Positions 1 through 9,242 of a stretch of 64,000 nucleotides of DNA are shown here, piece by piece (position 1 is the stretch's first letter; every line of letters starts with the position of its first letter). The DNA comes from Acidisoma sp. PAMC 29798 (GTDB taxonomy: Bacteria > Pseudomonadota > Alphaproteobacteria > Acetobacterales > Acetobacteraceae). The notes below the pieces were generated by a model that saw only the letters and a list, made by a program, of their open reading frames with translations, did not search any database and was not told the DNA's origin. The translations under genes and the position numbers were made by a program. The DNA lies in the NCBI RefSeq assembly GCF_030252425.1, contig NZ_CP126994.1:1612001-1676000 (forward strand), written 5' to 3'.

Positions 1-167
1 TCGAGGCCGTTCATGCCCTGCTCACCGAGCACGGGGTGGACGAGGCGGAGATCAAGAAGATCGACGACGCCGTAAAGGTCGTGGTGCAGGACGCGGCGGA
101 TTTCGCCCAGTCCAGCCCCGAGCCTGATGCGTCGGAGCTTTGGACCGATATTCTGGTGGAGGTCTGA
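1..167 (+). CDS. pdhA: Pyruvate dehydrogenase E1 component subunit alpha, C-terminal fragment (5' end outside window)
   Basis: The window opens inside this gene. In the frame starting at base 3, about 54 residues can be read up to a TGA at 165-167, ending in LWTDILVEV. This acidic tail, and the position 4 bp ahead of a lipoyl-bearing E1-beta gene, identify it as the thiamine-diphosphate E1-alpha subunit, which pairs with PdhB to decarboxylate pyruvate. The catalytic parts lie outside the window, so the call rests on the tail and the operon context. Confidence 0.85.
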   Translation, partial: EAVHALLTEHGVDEAEIKKIDDAVKVVVQDAADFAQSSPEPDASELWTDILVEV

Positions 168-171
168 GCCG

Positions 172-1536
172 ATGGCGACCCAAATTCTGATGCCGGCTCT
201 GTCCCCCACCATGACCGAGGGCAAGCTGTCGCGCTGGCTTAAAAAGGTCGGTGACGACATCCGCGCCGGTGACGTGATCGCCGAAATCGAGACCGACAAG
301 GCGACCATGGAAGTGGAAGCCGTGGATGAAGGCAAACTGTCCTCCATCCTGGTGGAAGAAGGCGCCGAGGGCGTCGCCGTCAACACGCCGATCGCTGAGA
401 TCAATGGCGCTGCCGGCACCACGGCCGCCGCACCCGCCAAGGCCGAAAGTGCCGCACCGGTCGCGGAGCCTGCACCTGCCGGCGCGCCTGCCGTGATCAA
501 GGCGCTCCCGAGCGTGGCGACCGCTGCCGCCGTGCCGGAACCCGACAAGGATTGGGGTCCGACCAAGGCAACCACCGTGCGCGAGGCACTGCGTGACGCC
601 ATGGCCGCGGAAATGCGCGCCAATGGCGACGTGTTCCTGCTCGGCGAGGAAGTCGCCCAATATCAGGGTGCCTATAAGATCAGCCAGGGCTTGCTCGACG
701 AATTCGGCCCGCGCCGCGTTATCGATACGCCGATCACCGAGCATGGTTTTACGGGTATGGCCGTTGGCGCCGCGATGAGCGGGCTGAAGCCGATCGTGGA
801 GTTCATGACCTTCAACTTCGCCATGCAGGCGATCGACCAGATCATCAACTCGGCCTCCAAGACGCTGTATATGTCCGGTGGGCAGATGGGCACGCCGATC
901 GTGTTCCGTGGCCCCAACGGCGCGGCCTCCCGCGTCGGGGCGCAGCACAGCCAGTGCTACGCGTCCTGGTATGCGCATTGCCCCGGCCTGAAGGTCGTGG
1001 CGCCGTGGTCGGCAGCCGACGCCAAGGGTCTGTTGCGCGCCGCCATTCGCGACCCGAACCCGGTCATCTTCCTCGAAAACGAAATCCTGTACGGCCAGAG
1101 CTTCGAGGTTCCGACCGCCGAGGATTTCGTTCTGCCGATCGGCCGCGCCAAGGTCGAGCGTGAGGGCGAGCATGTCACCATCGTCGCCTTCAGCATCATG
1201 GTGGGTGCGGCTCTGCATGCCGCCGAGGAACTGGCCAAGCAGGGCATCAGTGCCGAAGTCATCAACCTGCGTACCATCCGGCCGCTCGATATCGACACCA
1301 TCGTGAAGAGCGTGAAGAAGACCAGCCGGGTCGTGACGGTGGAGGAGGGCTGGCCCTTCGCGGGCATCGGCGCCGAAATCGCCATGCAGGTGACCGAGCA
1401 CTGCTTCGACTGGCTCGACGCCCCGCCTATGCGCGTGCATGGCCTGGATGTGCCGTTGCCCTATGCCGCCAATCTGGAGAAGCTTGCCTTGCCGCAGGTC
1501 TCCTGGATCGTGGACGCTGTTCGCAAGATCGTTTGA
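172..1536 (+). CDS. pdhB: Pyruvate dehydrogenase E1 component subunit beta with N-terminal lipoyl domain
   Basis: E1-beta of the pyruvate dehydrogenase complex, 454 residues. It works with PdhA to decarboxylate pyruvate and pass the acetyl group to E2. Residues 1-78 form a biotinyl/lipoyl domain with the lipoylated lysine at K43 in [13 protein letters not shown]. An Ala/Pro-rich linker (about 85-135) follows, then the transketolase-like pyrimidine-binding and C-terminal domains (from about 150, including [13 protein letters not shown] and [11 protein letters not shown]). A lipoyl domain on E1-beta is a known alphaproteobacterial feature. An upstream in-frame ATG at 127 would overlap pdhA; the ATG at 172 begins the lipoyl fold directly and is preferred. 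The gene sits between pdhA and pdhC with gaps of 4 and 12 bp, which indicates one operon. Confidence 0.97.
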   Translation: MATQILMPALSPTMTEGKLSRWLKKVGDDIRAGDVIAEIETDKATMEVEAVDEGKLSSILVEEGAEGVAVNTPIAEINGAAGTTAAAPAKAESAAPVAEPAPAGAPAVIKALPSVATAAAVPEPDKDWGPTKATTVREALRDAMAAEMRANGDVFLLGEEVAQYQGAYKISQGLLDEFGPRRVIDTPITEHGFTGMAVGAAMSGLKPIVEFMTFNFAMQAIDQIINSASKTLYMSGGQMGTPIVFRGPNGAASRVGAQHSQCYASWYAHCPGLKVVAPWSAADAKGLLRAAIRDPNPVIFLENEILYGQSFEVPTAEDFVLPIGRAKVEREGEHVTIVAFSIMVGAALHAAEELAKQGISAEVINLRTIRPLDIDTIVKSVKKTSRVVTVEEGWPFAGIGAEIAMQVTEHCFDWLDAPPMRVHGLDVPLPYAANLEKLALPQVSWIVDAVRKIV

Positions 1537-1548
1537 GGAGCACGCCGA

Positions 1549-2844
1549 ATGGCCATCAACATCCTCATGCCCGCACTCAGCCCGACGATGACGGAGGGCA
1601 CACTCTCCCGCTGGCTCAAGAAACAGGGCGAGACGATCAAGGCGGGTGACGTGCTCGCCGAGATCGAAACCGACAAGGCGACCATGGAAGTGGAAGCGGT
1701 CGATGAAGGGGTGCTGGGCAAAATCCTGGTGCCGGACGGCACGGAGGGCGTGAAGGTCAATGCGCCAATCGCCATCCTGGTGCAGGTGGGTGAGACCGTT
1801 CCCGCCGAAGGCGCGCCGGCTGCTGCCCCCGTAGCGGCGGCGCCCGCCGAGGCACCGAAACAAGCTGCGCCGGCGTCAGCTGCCAATGTGGTCAATGGTC
1901 ATGACAGCGGCGAGCGGATCGTTGCATCGCCCCTCGCCAAGCGCATCGCCAAGGACGCCGGCATCGACCTGAAGGGCGTCAATGGCAGTGGCCCGAACGG
2001 CCGCATCGTCCGCGCGGATGTCCAGGCCGCCCAAAAAGGGCAGGGCGCATCAGCCCCCGCGACCTCGGCTCCCGCAACTGCGCCTGCACCCGTCACCGCC
2101 AAGGCGCCGCCCGCACCCGCCAAGGCGCCCACGCCCACCATCACCGCTCCGCATCAGTTCGTGCCGCATAGTTCCATGCGCCGCGTCATTGCCAAGCGCC
2201 TGACCGAGAGCAAGCAGACGGTTCCGCATTTCTATCTGACGATGGATATCGAGCTGGACGCGCTGTTGAAACTACGCGGCGAGTTGAACGCCCGGTCGTC
2301 GAAGGATGGCGGCGGATCGTTCAAGCTGTCGGTCAATGACATGATCATCAAGGCCTCGGCCCTGGCGCTGCGCCGTGTGCCCAAGGTCAATGCCAGCTTC
2401 ACCGAAGACGGCGTCGCCTATTATGACGATGTCGATGTCTCGGTCGCCGTCGCCATCCCGGACGGTCTGATCACGCCGATCATCCGCCGTGCGGACCAGA
2501 AGGGCCTGGCCACGATCAGCAATGAGATGAAGGACCTTGGCCTGCGCGCCCGCGCCGGAAAGCTCAAGCCAGAGGAATTCCAGGGCGGCGGCTTCTCGGT
2601 GTCCAATCTCGGCATGTTCGGCGTGAAGGACTTCCAGGCCATCATCAATCCGCCCCAGGCGGCGATCCTGGCCGTCGGCGCGGGCGAACCGCGTCCGGTC
2701 GTCAAGGACGGACAATTGGCTGTCGCGACTGTCATGAGCGCGACGCTCAGCGTCGATCACCGCGTGGTCGATGGCGCGTTGGGTGCCGAATGGTTGCAGG
2801 CTTTTAAAGCAATCATCCAGGAACCACTCAACCTGATGCTCTGA
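1549..2844 (+). CDS. pdhC: Dihydrolipoamide acetyltransferase (E2 of pyruvate dehydrogenase)
   Basis: E2 core of the pyruvate dehydrogenase complex, 431 residues; transfers the acetyl group from lipoamide to CoA. It has one N-terminal lipoyl domain with K43 in [13 protein letters not shown], almost identical to that of PdhB. An Ala/Pro linker follows, then a peripheral-subunit-binding domain (about 122-160, [16 protein letters not shown]...[11 protein letters not shown]), a second flexible linker, and the catalytic domain from about 200. The active-site signature [10 protein letters not shown] lies near the C-terminus. The length fits single-lipoyl alphaproteobacterial E2 proteins. It starts 12 bp after pdhB in the same operon. 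Confidence 0.97.
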   Translation: MAINILMPALSPTMTEGTLSRWLKKQGETIKAGDVLAEIETDKATMEVEAVDEGVLGKILVPDGTEGVKVNAPIAILVQVGETVPAEGAPAAAPVAAAPAEAPKQAAPASAANVVNGHDSGERIVASPLAKRIAKDAGIDLKGVNGSGPNGRIVRADVQAAQKGQGASAPATSAPATAPAPVTAKAPPAPAKAPTPTITAPHQFVPHSSMRRVIAKRLTESKQTVPHFYLTMDIELDALLKLRGELNARSSKDGGGSFKLSVNDMIIKASALALRRVPKVNASFTEDGVAYYDDVDVSVAVAIPDGLITPIIRRADQKGLATISNEMKDLGLRARAGKLKPEEFQGGGFSVSNLGMFGVKDFQAIINPPQAAILAVGAGEPRPVVKDGQLAVATVMSATLSVDHRVVDGALGAEWLQAFKAIIQEPLNLML

Positions 2845-2851
2845 GGCGCCG

Positions 2852-3355
2852 GTGTCCGCGCCTGAGCTGCGGCTGGCGACGCCTGAGGATGTGGGAACCA
2901 TCCTCGGCTTCGTGCGCGCCCTCGCCGAATACGAGAAGCTTGCGCATGAGGTGCTGGCGACAGAAGCCGATTTCCATGACTCGCTCTTCGGGAAGATTCC
3001 CCGCGCGGAGGCCTTGATCGTCTCGATCGACGGCAGGCCGGTGGGCTTTTCGGTTTGGTTCTACAACTTCAGCACCTTTCGCGGGCGGCACGGATTGTTC
3101 GTAGAAGATGTCTACGTGGACCCCGCCTATCGCGCGGCAGGCATCGGCCGAATGATCTTCCGATTCCTCGCCCGACACGCCATTTCACAGGGATGTGCGC
3201 GGATGGATTGGGATGTTCTGGATTGGAACGAGCCCGCCATTCGCTTCTACCGCGCGATCGGTGCCGTGCCGCAAGACGGATGGACGCGACAGAGACTGAC
3301 CGGAGCCGCGCTTGAGGCTTTGGCGGGCGATGGTGGGCGGATAAGCGACGCGTAA
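2852..3355 (+). CDS. GNAT-family N-acetyltransferase
   Basis: A 167-residue GCN5-related acetyltransferase of the diamine/spermidine-acetyltransferase-like type. Visible are the beta4/alpha3 acetyl-CoA motif VEDVYVDPAYRAAGIGRMIFRFLA (written in parts as VEDVYVDP and RAAGIGRMI) and the C-terminal WDVLDWNEPAIRFYRAIGA typical of the fold. The start is a GTG at 2852, 7 bp after the pdhC stop; no better ATG exists. The gene lies between pdhC and lpd and is probably co-transcribed. Its last codons (GGRISDA and the TAA) fall inside a REP-like palindrome, so the native C-terminus may have been altered by the repeat. The substrate is unknown. Confidence 0.85.
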   Translation: MSAPELRLATPEDVGTILGFVRALAEYEKLAHEVLATEADFHDSLFGKIPRAEALIVSIDGRPVGFSVWFYNFSTFRGRHGLFVEDVYVDPAYRAAGIGRMIFRFLARHAISQGCARMDWDVLDWNEPAIRFYRAIGAVPQDGWTRQRLTGAALEALAGDGGRISDA

Positions 3356-3400
3356 TCCGCCGGCATTTGGTGGATGACGCTTCGCTCATCCACCCTACGA
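3336..3400. repeat. Tandem REP-like palindromes, family A (locus 1)
   Basis: Two adjacent palindromes. The first (3336-3361) has arms GGCGGAT/ATCCGCC around AAGCGACGCGTA. The second (3369-3394) has arms GGTGGATGA/TCATCCACC around CGCTTCGC and is followed by CTACGA. The same core (GG[TC]GGAT, a GCG-rich loop, ATCC[AG]CC, then CTACGA) recurs at 11554, 28435 and 52056. The first copy overlaps the 3' end of the GNAT gene. Confidence 0.8.
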
Positions 3401-3428
3401 GTTGGCCACATTGAAGAGGTAATACGAC

Positions 3429-4826
3429 ATGGCCGAGCAAGCATTCGATCTCGTGGTCATCGGCGGCGGTCCGGGCGGCTACGTCGCTGCTATTCGCGCG
3501 GCGCAGCTCGGCATGAAAACGGCTGTGGTGGAGCGTGAGCATCTGGGTGGCATCTGCCTCAACTGGGGCTGCATTCCCACCAAGGCGCTGCTGCGCAGTG
3601 CCGAGATTTCGCATCTGCTCGCCCATCTCGATGAATTCGGTTTCACCGCCGACAATATCCGCTTCGACCTCGCCAAGGTGGTGAAGCGGTCGCGCGGCGT
3701 CGCCAAGCAATTGGTGTCGGGCGTCACCTTTCTGCTCAAGAAGAACAAGATCACCGTCATCGACGGTGAGGCGAAGCTCGCCGGCAAGAACACCGTCTCG
3801 GTCACGAAAGACGGGAAGGACGTCGCGACCCTGAAGGCGCCGCATATCATCCTGGCGACGGGCGCGCGGCCGCGCGAACTGCCGGGCATCGAGGCCGACG
3901 GCACGCTGATCTGGAACTACAAACACGCCATGGTGCCGACCATGATGCCGACGACTCTGCTGGTCATCGGGTCGGGCGCCATCGGCATCGAATTCGCCAG
4001 CTTCTACCTCAACATGGGGGCCAAGGTGACGGTGGTCGAAACGCTGGACCGGGTCTTGCCGGTCGAGGATGAGGAGATCAGTGCCTTCGCGCGCAAGGCC
4101 TTCGAGAAGCAGGGGATGACCATCATCACCAGCGCTTCCGTCAAAGGCGTGAAGAAGGGCACAGACAGCGTGACGGTGACGGTCGAGGCCGGGGGAAAGA
4201 CCGAGGAGTTCACCGTCGATCGCGTGATCTCGGCGGTCGGTATCGTCGGTAACGTCGAGAATATCGGCCTCGAAGCAGCGGGCGTTAAAGTCGAGCGCAC
4301 GCATGTCGTGGTGGACGGCTTCGGCCGCACGGGTGTCGAGGGTCTCTATGCCATCGGCGATATCGCGGGCGCGCCCTGGCTCGCCCATAAGGCCAGCCAT
4401 GAGGGCGTCATCTGCGTCGAGATGATTGCCGGCAAGCATCCGCATCCGCTCGATATCGGCAATATTCCTGGCTGCACCTATTGCCGCCCGCAGGTCGCTT
4501 CGGTCGGCATGACCGAGGCCAAGGCCAAGGCCGCCGGGCGTGAGATCCGCGTCGGGCGCTTCCCCTTCATCGGCAACGGCAAGGCGATCGCCATGGGCGA
4601 GCCGGAGGGACTGGTGAAGACCATCTTCGACGCCAAAACCGGGGAGATGATCGGCGCCCATATGGTCGGCGCGGAAGTGACAGAGATGATCCAGGGCTAT
4701 GTCATCGCCCGCACGCTGGAGACGACCGAGGCCGAGTTGATGGAGACGGTTTTCCCCCACCCGACCGTGAGCGAAACCATGCATGAGGCGGTGCTTGACG
4801 CCTACGGCCAGGCAATTCACTTCTAA
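3429..4826 (+). CDS. lpd: Dihydrolipoyl dehydrogenase (E3)
   Basis: Flavoprotein disulfide reductase of 465 residues that reoxidises dihydrolipoamide with NAD+. The N-terminal FAD motif [10 protein letters not shown] begins at residue 12. The redox-active disulfide is C43/C48 in [17 protein letters not shown] second Rossmann motif for NAD ([15 protein letters not shown]) lies mid-protein, and the interface domain carries [14 protein letters not shown] with the catalytic His-Glu pair. It is the last PDH gene in the operon, separated from the GNAT gene by a 73-bp gap holding a repeat. lipA follows after 25 bp. It may also serve other 2-oxoacid dehydrogenases. Confidence 0.97.
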   Translation: MAEQAFDLVVIGGGPGGYVAAIRAAQLGMKTAVVEREHLGGICLNWGCIPTKALLRSAEISHLLAHLDEFGFTADNIRFDLAKVVKRSRGVAKQLVSGVTFLLKKNKITVIDGEAKLAGKNTVSVTKDGKDVATLKAPHIILATGARPRELPGIEADGTLIWNYKHAMVPTMMPTTLLVIGSGAIGIEFASFYLNMGAKVTVVETLDRVLPVEDEEISAFARKAFEKQGMTIITSASVKGVKKGTDSVTVTVEAGGKTEEFTVDRVISAVGIVGNVENIGLEAAGVKVERTHVVVDGFGRTGVEGLYAIGDIAGAPWLAHKASHEGVICVEMIAGKHPHPLDIGNIPGCTYCRPQVASVGMTEAKAKAAGREIRVGRFPFIGNGKAIAMGEPEGLVKTIFDAKTGEMIGAHMVGAEVTEMIQGYVIARTLETTEAELMETVFPHPTVSETMHEAVLDAYGQAIHF

Positions 4827-4851
4827 CCCGAGGGTATTCAGGGACAGCATC

Positions 4852-5838
4852 ATGGCGACGCGGGTTCTCATAGACCACCGCCAGGGGGGCGCCCTGCGCC
4901 ACCCCGAAAAGGCGCATCGACCGGATAATCCCATCGCGCGCAAGCCCGACTGGATCCGGGTTCGCGCGCCCAATCACCCGACCTATCACGAGACCCGCGC
5001 CCTGATGCGGGAAAACAAGCTCGTCACGGTTTGCGAGGAAGCCGCCTGCCCGAATATCGGGGAGTGCTGGTCCCAGCGCCATGCGACCATGATGATCATG
5101 GGCGATACCTGCACGCGCGCCTGCGCCTTTTGCAACATTCGCACGGGCCTGCCGGATGCCTTGGACGCCGATGAGCCGGCGCGGGTGGCGGATGCCGTTG
5201 CCAAGCTCGGCCTGCGCCATGTCGTAATCACCTCCGTCGATCGGGATGACCTGACTGATGGTGGCGCGCGGCACTTTTTTCAGGTCATCCGCGCCATCCG
5301 GGCGGCGGCGCCGGGCACGACGATCGAGGTGTTGACGCCGGACTTCCTGCGCAAGCCGGGCGCCGTGGAAATCGTGGCCGAGGCCGCGCCGGATGTTTTC
5401 AACCACAATCTGGAAACGGTGCCGCGGCTCTATCCCACCATCCGGCCGGGTGCGCGTTACTTTCAGTCCCTGCGTCTGCTCGATCAGGTGAAGATGCTCA
5501 ACCCGACGATCTTCACCAAGTCCGGCATGATGGTCGGCCTGGGGGAGGCGCGGCCGGAAGTGGGGCAGGTGATGGACGATCTGCGCATCGCGGATGTCGA
5601 TTTCCTGACGCTCGGCCAATACCTCCAGCCGACGGCCAAGCACGCGGCGGTGGCGAGCTTCGTGACGCCGGATGAATTCGCGGATTACGCGACCCTGGCG
5701 CGCGCGAAGGGGTTCCTGATGGTCTCGGCGACGCCGCTGACGCGCAGTTCCTATCATGCCGACAAGGATTTCGCGGCGCTGCGCGATGCGCGGGCGGCGA
5801 AGCTGGCTGGTGGCGCCTATCAAGCTGCAGCAGACTGA
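4852..5838 (+). CDS. lipA: Lipoyl synthase (radical SAM)
   Basis: Inserts two sulfurs into octanoyl-E2/H domains to make the lipoyl cofactor. The 328-residue protein has both cysteine sets expected of LipA: the auxiliary cluster C61-x4-C66-x5-C72 ([12 protein letters not shown]) and the radical-SAM motif C87-x3-C91-x2-C94 (CTRACAFC). The conserved RSSY is near the C-terminus ([12 protein letters not shown]). The ATG at 4852 is chosen over an in-frame upstream codon at 4783 inside lpd. Its location right after lpd places the cofactor-making enzyme beside its main clients, the lipoyl domains of PdhB and PdhC. Confidence 0.97.
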   Translation: MATRVLIDHRQGGALRHPEKAHRPDNPIARKPDWIRVRAPNHPTYHETRALMRENKLVTVCEEAACPNIGECWSQRHATMMIMGDTCTRACAFCNIRTGLPDALDADEPARVADAVAKLGLRHVVITSVDRDDLTDGGARHFFQVIRAIRAAAPGTTIEVLTPDFLRKPGAVEIVAEAAPDVFNHNLETVPRLYPTIRPGARYFQSLRLLDQVKMLNPTIFTKSGMMVGLGEARPEVGQVMDDLRIADVDFLTLGQYLQPTAKHAAVASFVTPDEFADYATLARAKGFLMVSATPLTRSSYHADKDFAALRDARAAKLAGGAYQAAAD

Positions 5839-6311
5839 TGCCGCGCTACTCGGAGCAAAAGCGGGTGGCCTATTCGCCCGAGCAGATGTTCGATCTGGTG
5901 GCGGATGTAGGCAAATATCCGCAGTTCCTGCCCTGGTGCGTCGGCGCGCGCATTCGCAGCCATACGGATGAGGAACTGGTCGCGGATCTGACCATCGGCT
6001 TTGGTCCGTTCCGGGAGAGCTTCACCAGCCGGGTGAAGCTGGAGCATCCGCATACCATAGAAGTGCATTATGAGAATGGGCCGTTCCGCTACCTCAACAA
6101 TCGGTGGCGGTTCGAGCCGGACCATGCGGGCTGCTCGATCGACTTCTTCGTGGACTTCGAGTTTCGCAGCAAAGTTCTGCAAATGGCGATCGGTTCGGTC
6201 TTCGCCGAGGCCGTGCGCCGCATGGTCTACGCCTTCCTCAAGCGGGCGCGGGATGTCTATGGCCCGCCCGCCGCGACCATCAAGGTGGTGCCGATCCCAG
6301 TTAAGGGTTGA
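5838..6311 (+). CDS. COQ10/RatA-type START-domain protein (coenzyme Q-binding)
   Basis: A 157-residue protein of the polyketide cyclase/START superfamily, subgroup COQ10/RatA. The N-terminal segment YSPEQMFDLVADVGKYPQFLPWC is characteristic, and FVDFEFRSKVLQMAIGSVF leads into the C-terminal helix. Family members bind ubiquinone or its intermediates in a hydrophobic cavity and support respiration. The E. coli relative RatA was also described as a ribosome-association toxin, so databases often carry a misleading toxin label. Its ATG overlaps the lipA stop by one base (TGATG), showing translational coupling. In this setting a quinone-chaperone role is the better guess. Confidence 0.88.
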   Translation: MPRYSEQKRVAYSPEQMFDLVADVGKYPQFLPWCVGARIRSHTDEELVADLTIGFGPFRESFTSRVKLEHPHTIEVHYENGPFRYLNNRWRFEPDHAGCSIDFFVDFEFRSKVLQMAIGSVFAEAVRRMVYAFLKRARDVYGPPAATIKVVPIPVKG

Positions 6312-6339
6312 GCGTCATCCATAAATTCCCAAAAACATT

Positions 6340-6368
6340 GTCATGCGCGGATCAAGTGTGCGGGTGAC
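6340..6368. repeat. Degenerate REP-like palindrome, family B
   Basis: GTCATGCGCGGA-TCAAG-TGTGCGGGTGAC folds into an imperfect hairpin with outer arms GTCA/TGAC. Its TCAAG loop is shared with the family-B palindromes at 44996-45085. It lies just downstream of the COQ10-like gene and may help end that transcript. Confidence 0.5.
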
Positions 6369-6451
6369 GATGTTCTGGGTCCGCCACTCATCACGCTTCA
6401 CTTCCTGAACGCCACTCTTGCTCCGCGCATCGCCTTCCCTTACATCTTCAA

Positions 6452-6474
6452 TTGCGAATGAGTTGCAAATGCAA
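6452..6474 (+). promoter_or_regulatory. Candidate Fur-family (iron) operator
   Basis: TTGCGAATGAGTTGCAAATGCAA lies 17 bp upstream of the start codon at 6491. The core TGCGAATGAGTTGCA matches the TGCGAATNATTCGCA type of Fur box known from other proteobacteria at all but two positions, and it is partly palindromic. No binding data are available; this is a pattern-based suggestion. Confidence 0.4.
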
Positions 6475-6490
6475 GTGAGGGAGCCTTTCG

Positions 6491-7021
6491 ATGAACCAGG
6501 CCGAGGCACGCGATCGAGGACATCTACCGCCCGCTGAATCGGTGTTGCTGCTGGCAATCCGGGTAGAGGTGGAGGGGTTGCGTACGGGCGTTGATCGGCG
6601 ATCCCATGTGCGCGCCATTCTGGACATGCTCGCCTGCCCGAACGCCGATCGTGCGCTGCTCGATTTCATCGGCAGCCTTGCCGCACCCGGTGCGGCGGCG
6701 AGGGCCCTGGCCATCAGCGGCGTCAGCAGTCCGGTGATCACGCCGGACGAGCGGCTATTGATCGACGTGATCGCCTTGCAGCAGCAGGGCCGATCGCTGG
6801 AATCGATGATCATGCTGCGCGCCATCTGGCTTGATGACGTGGCGGTGTTGAGCATTCAAGAGACCGCTGGCCGCCTTGCTGTGCTGTTGCGGCGAGCCGG
6901 CCAGCAGTTGCTGGCGCCTGAGGATCAGACGCGCCTGAGCGCCTGGTCGGGCGGCCATGGCCAGGACGAGATCGGGCTTATGGCGTCGGCACCGCAGTCT
7001 GCCACTCCGCCCAATTGGTGA
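6491..7021 (+). CDS. Hypothetical protein, possibly Fur-regulated
   Basis: A 176-residue protein I do not recognise. It has no signal peptide or membrane segment and looks mostly helical and acidic/Leu-Ala-rich, with a central segment LLIDVIALQQQGRSLESMIMLRA. A good ribosome-binding site (GAGGGAG) stands about 7 bp before the ATG. The candidate Fur-type box just upstream suggests iron-dependent expression. The gene is alone on its strand between the COQ10-like gene and a convergent NUP-family gene, whose 3' end it overlaps by 44 bp. The good start signal and codon use like its neighbours support a real gene; the function is unknown. Confidence 0.65.
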   Translation: MNQAEARDRGHLPPAESVLLLAIRVEVEGLRTGVDRRSHVRAILDMLACPNADRALLDFIGSLAAPGAAARALAISGVSSPVITPDERLLIDVIALQQQGRSLESMIMLRAIWLDDVAVLSIQETAGRLAVLLRRAGQQLLAPEDQTRLSAWSGGHGQDEIGLMASAPQSATPPNW

Positions 7022-8012
7022 CGATGTCCTGCACCAAGGGATTGCCGGCGCGATACAGATTAGTGATCGCCGGCATGAAGCCGCCCTGGGCCTGATAGTT
7101 CAGAAGATTGGCCACGTCGCTGCCGCCGGGGGCAGGGCGGTCGAAATCGGACCCCGTGCGCAGAACCGCCACGCGCTGATCATCCGCCAGGCCGGCGGCG
7201 GTCGCCCGCTTCAGGACCTCATAGGTCGCGTTGTCTTCCTGCTGCGTGGTGCAATAGATGCCATGCCCATCCGTCAGCAGCTTGGTCCAGGCTTCCGCGC
7301 GTTCGCCCAGATGCGTGCCGGAGAACCAAGTGTCGCCGGCCAGCGTATCGCATTGGATGACGTGCGGCGGCTGGTTGGCGGGCGCGGGATAAGCGGCACG
7401 CGCCGTCTGCGCCTCGGGGCTGTCCGCGAGCGTCACATCCTTGGACAGGGCGAGGGCTTTGTCGAGCAGCGCCGCGTTCAGGGTGTAGACCTCGGTCCGG
7501 TAATCGAGCGGCGGCTTCTGGCTCGGGCTTTTGGTGTTGATGCCCAGATAGCCGGACGGCCAATCCTTCGGCGCCTCCCGCGCGTCGAGTTCCCATTGCA
7601 GACCCCAATCGACGACGTAGTGCGCCCAAGCGGCGGAGCCGAGCGTGCCTTCATGCGGATCGATGCCGGCGATGCCCGCGACCAGCCAATAGCTGTGGCG
7701 CAGGTCGAACTTTCCCGAGAATACGAGCGCCGCAATCGAGGCGGCGGCGTTGGTATGCCCCATGCCGGTCGTGATCAGGCAGACGCCGTCTGGCCCGCAA
7801 TGCACGTCTGGATAGTCGGGCGAGAGTCCCGGCACCGCGATCGTTCGTTTCAGGTCACGGTGAGACAGCCAGACGCCGCCCTCCGGCCCGAACATGGACA
7901 CGATCATGACCTTCACGGGTAGCGGTGTCGCAGTCTGGGCCGACGCCGAAGTCGCGCCGATCGCGGCGACCGCTGTGGCGGCAATCGCGCCGAGCCATTG
8001 TCGAACCGTCAT
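6978..8012 (-). CDS. Purine nucleoside permease (NUP) family periplasmic protein
   Basis: A 344-residue protein with an N-terminal signal peptide (hydrophobic segment ending ATSASAQ, about residue 25). The mature part, KVMIVSMFGPEGGVWL...GPDGVCLITTGMGHTNAAASIAAL...YWLVAGIAGIDPHEGTLGSAAWA, resembles the NUP family (Pfam PF06516), first described as a fungal nucleoside permease and related to nucleoside phosphorylases. A secreted nucleoside-binding or -cleaving protein is therefore plausible. An upstream in-frame ATG at 8027 exists, but the ATG at 8012 is preceded by AAGGG at good spacing. It follows tonB by 45 bp on the same strand and may be co-transcribed with it. Substrate not inferable. 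Confidence 0.8.
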   Translation of the reverse strand: MTVRQWLGAIAATAVAAIGATSASAQTATPLPVKVMIVSMFGPEGGVWLSHRDLKRTIAVPGLSPDYPDVHCGPDGVCLITTGMGHTNAAASIAALVFSGKFDLRHSYWLVAGIAGIDPHEGTLGSAAWAHYVVDWGLQWELDAREAPKDWPSGYLGINTKSPSQKPPLDYRTEVYTLNAALLDKALALSKDVTLADSPEAQTARAAYPAPANQPPHVIQCDTLAGDTWFSGTHLGERAEAWTKLLTDGHGIYCTTQQEDNATYEVLKRATAAGLADDQRVAVLRTGSDFDRPAPGGSDVANLLNYQAQGGFMPAITNLYRAGNPLVQDIVTNWAEWQTAVPTP

Positions 8013-8057
8013 CTCATAACCCTTCATTGTCGAGCCGATCTGCCTGCCGTGAGACCA

Positions 8058-9242
8058 TCAATGTATCAGCACGAACTGCATCTTGAACTGAATGATCGCC
8101 TGATTGTCTTTCATGGAGGTCGGCAGCGGTGGCACCTTCGCGTTCCGAAAGATCCCAAGGAAGGCCTGGTTGAGGAGCGGATAGTGTGAGCCGTTCACGA
8201 GGGCGAAGCGACTGACGGTGCCGTCTCGTTCGACGGTGAACTGCACAAGGACATCGCCTTGCTGTCCGTTCTCCGCCGCGAAGGGCGGGTAGTAGGTATT
8301 GTCCTGCACCCACTTGTCTAACGTGGCGATCCAATCGGAGCCCACGTCGCCCTTGAGCACGGTTGTTGGATCGGCATCGACCTGTTCGGCCTGCCCCAGT
8401 GAGGTGTTCAACCCACGACCGGTGCCGCCGGACAGGCTGCCACCGCCATTGAAGGACATTCCGTTCATGACCGTGCCGCCCAGCGCGCTGCGCGACCGTG
8501 ACGGATTGCGTTGGGCGGTGCGCGTCGGCTGCGGTGGCGCGGGCGGCAGCGGCAGTGGCGGCGGCGGTAGCATGGGCAAAGAGAAGGGCGGCAGGGTCGG
8601 CATCGGCACGTTCATCTGAGCCTGAGATGTATCTACGGACGGCGGCGGCGGTGGCGCGGGTGGCGCCGGCGCGGGGATCGGTGGCGCTGGTACCGGTGGC
8701 GCGGGCAAGGGCGGCGGCAATTTGACCACTGGCAATGGCGGCGCGGGCGGCATCGGCCGAGGTGGCAGAGGCGCCGGCTTGGGCGGCGGCGACGGCACAG
8801 GTTTCTCAACCGGCTTGGGCTGGGGCGGCTGAGGCGCGGGTTTAGGTGGGGGCGTCGGTTTGACGAATGGGATCGGCGGCGGCGGGGTCGGCTCAGGCCG
8901 CGGTGCAGCTTGCGCCACGCGGGGCGCCTCCGTCGCTTTCTCGCCCTTCGGAGCCGCCTGTCGGGCTTGCTGAGCGACGCCCTTCTTCACCGCTGGCGCT
9001 GTGGCCTTCTTCGCCCCACTCTCGAACACCACGTCGACACTTGGTGCTGCCGGCGCTTCCTGTGGCGGCGTGTCGGGGAACTGCACGATCAGGGCCACGA
9101 TGATCAGCGCATGCAGCCCGAGGGACATGCCGCCTGCCCAGGCGAGCGCGTTGCGCGCGCGCTGCACGCGGCGGGAGGGCACAAGCGGAACGCGGCGGCC
9201 GTTGGTCGGCGTCAGGGTCGGCATCCGCCGCGGGCTCGTCAT
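8058..9242 (-). CDS. tonB: TonB-family energy transducer with long Pro-rich spacer
   Basis: A 394-residue inner-membrane anchored TonB-like protein that would transmit proton-motive force to outer-membrane receptors. Residues 1-32 are cytoplasmic and basic, one transmembrane helix spans about 36-55 (GGMSLGLHALIIVALIVQF), and a very long Pro/Ala/Lys-rich periplasmic spacer covers about 60-235. A Gly/Ser-rich segment follows. The C-terminal TonB domain occupies about 310-394 (YYPPFAAENGQQGDVLVQFTV...DGTVSRFALVNGSHYPLLNQA). No exbB/exbD genes are nearby, so it must use partners encoded elsewhere. It is divergent from eutB across 158 bp and is followed by the NUP-family gene. Confidence 0.88.
   Translation of the reverse strand: MTSPRRMPTLTPTNGRRVPLVPSRRVQRARNALAWAGGMSLGLHALIIVALIVQFPDTPPQEAPAAPSVDVVFESGAKKATAPAVKKGVAQQARQAAPKGEKATEAPRVAQAAPRPEPTPPPPIPFVKPTPPPKPAPQPPQPKPVEKPVPSPPPKPAPLPPRPMPPAPPLPVVKLPPPLPAPPVPAPPIPAPAPPAPPPPPSVDTSQAQMNVPMPTLPPFSLPMLPPPPLPLPPAPPQPTRTAQRNPSRSRSALGGTVMNGMSFNGGGSLSGGTGRGLNTSLGQAEQVDADPTTVLKGDVGSDWIATLDKWVQDNTYYPPFAAENGQQGDVLVQFTVERDGTVSRFALVNGSHYPLLNQAFLGIFRNAKVPPLPTSMKDNQAIIQFKMQFVLIH

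Noticed and set aside
52-1863. 603-residue open frame antisense to pdhB/pdhC
   Set aside because: Complement of two lipoyl-domain genes; its apparent internal repeats simply mirror the duplicated lipoyl sequences.
5838-6311. Toxin of a type II toxin-antitoxin system (RatA label)
   Set aside because: No antitoxin partner is adjacent; the gene is coupled to lipA and the sequence fits the COQ10-type quinone-binding START group.
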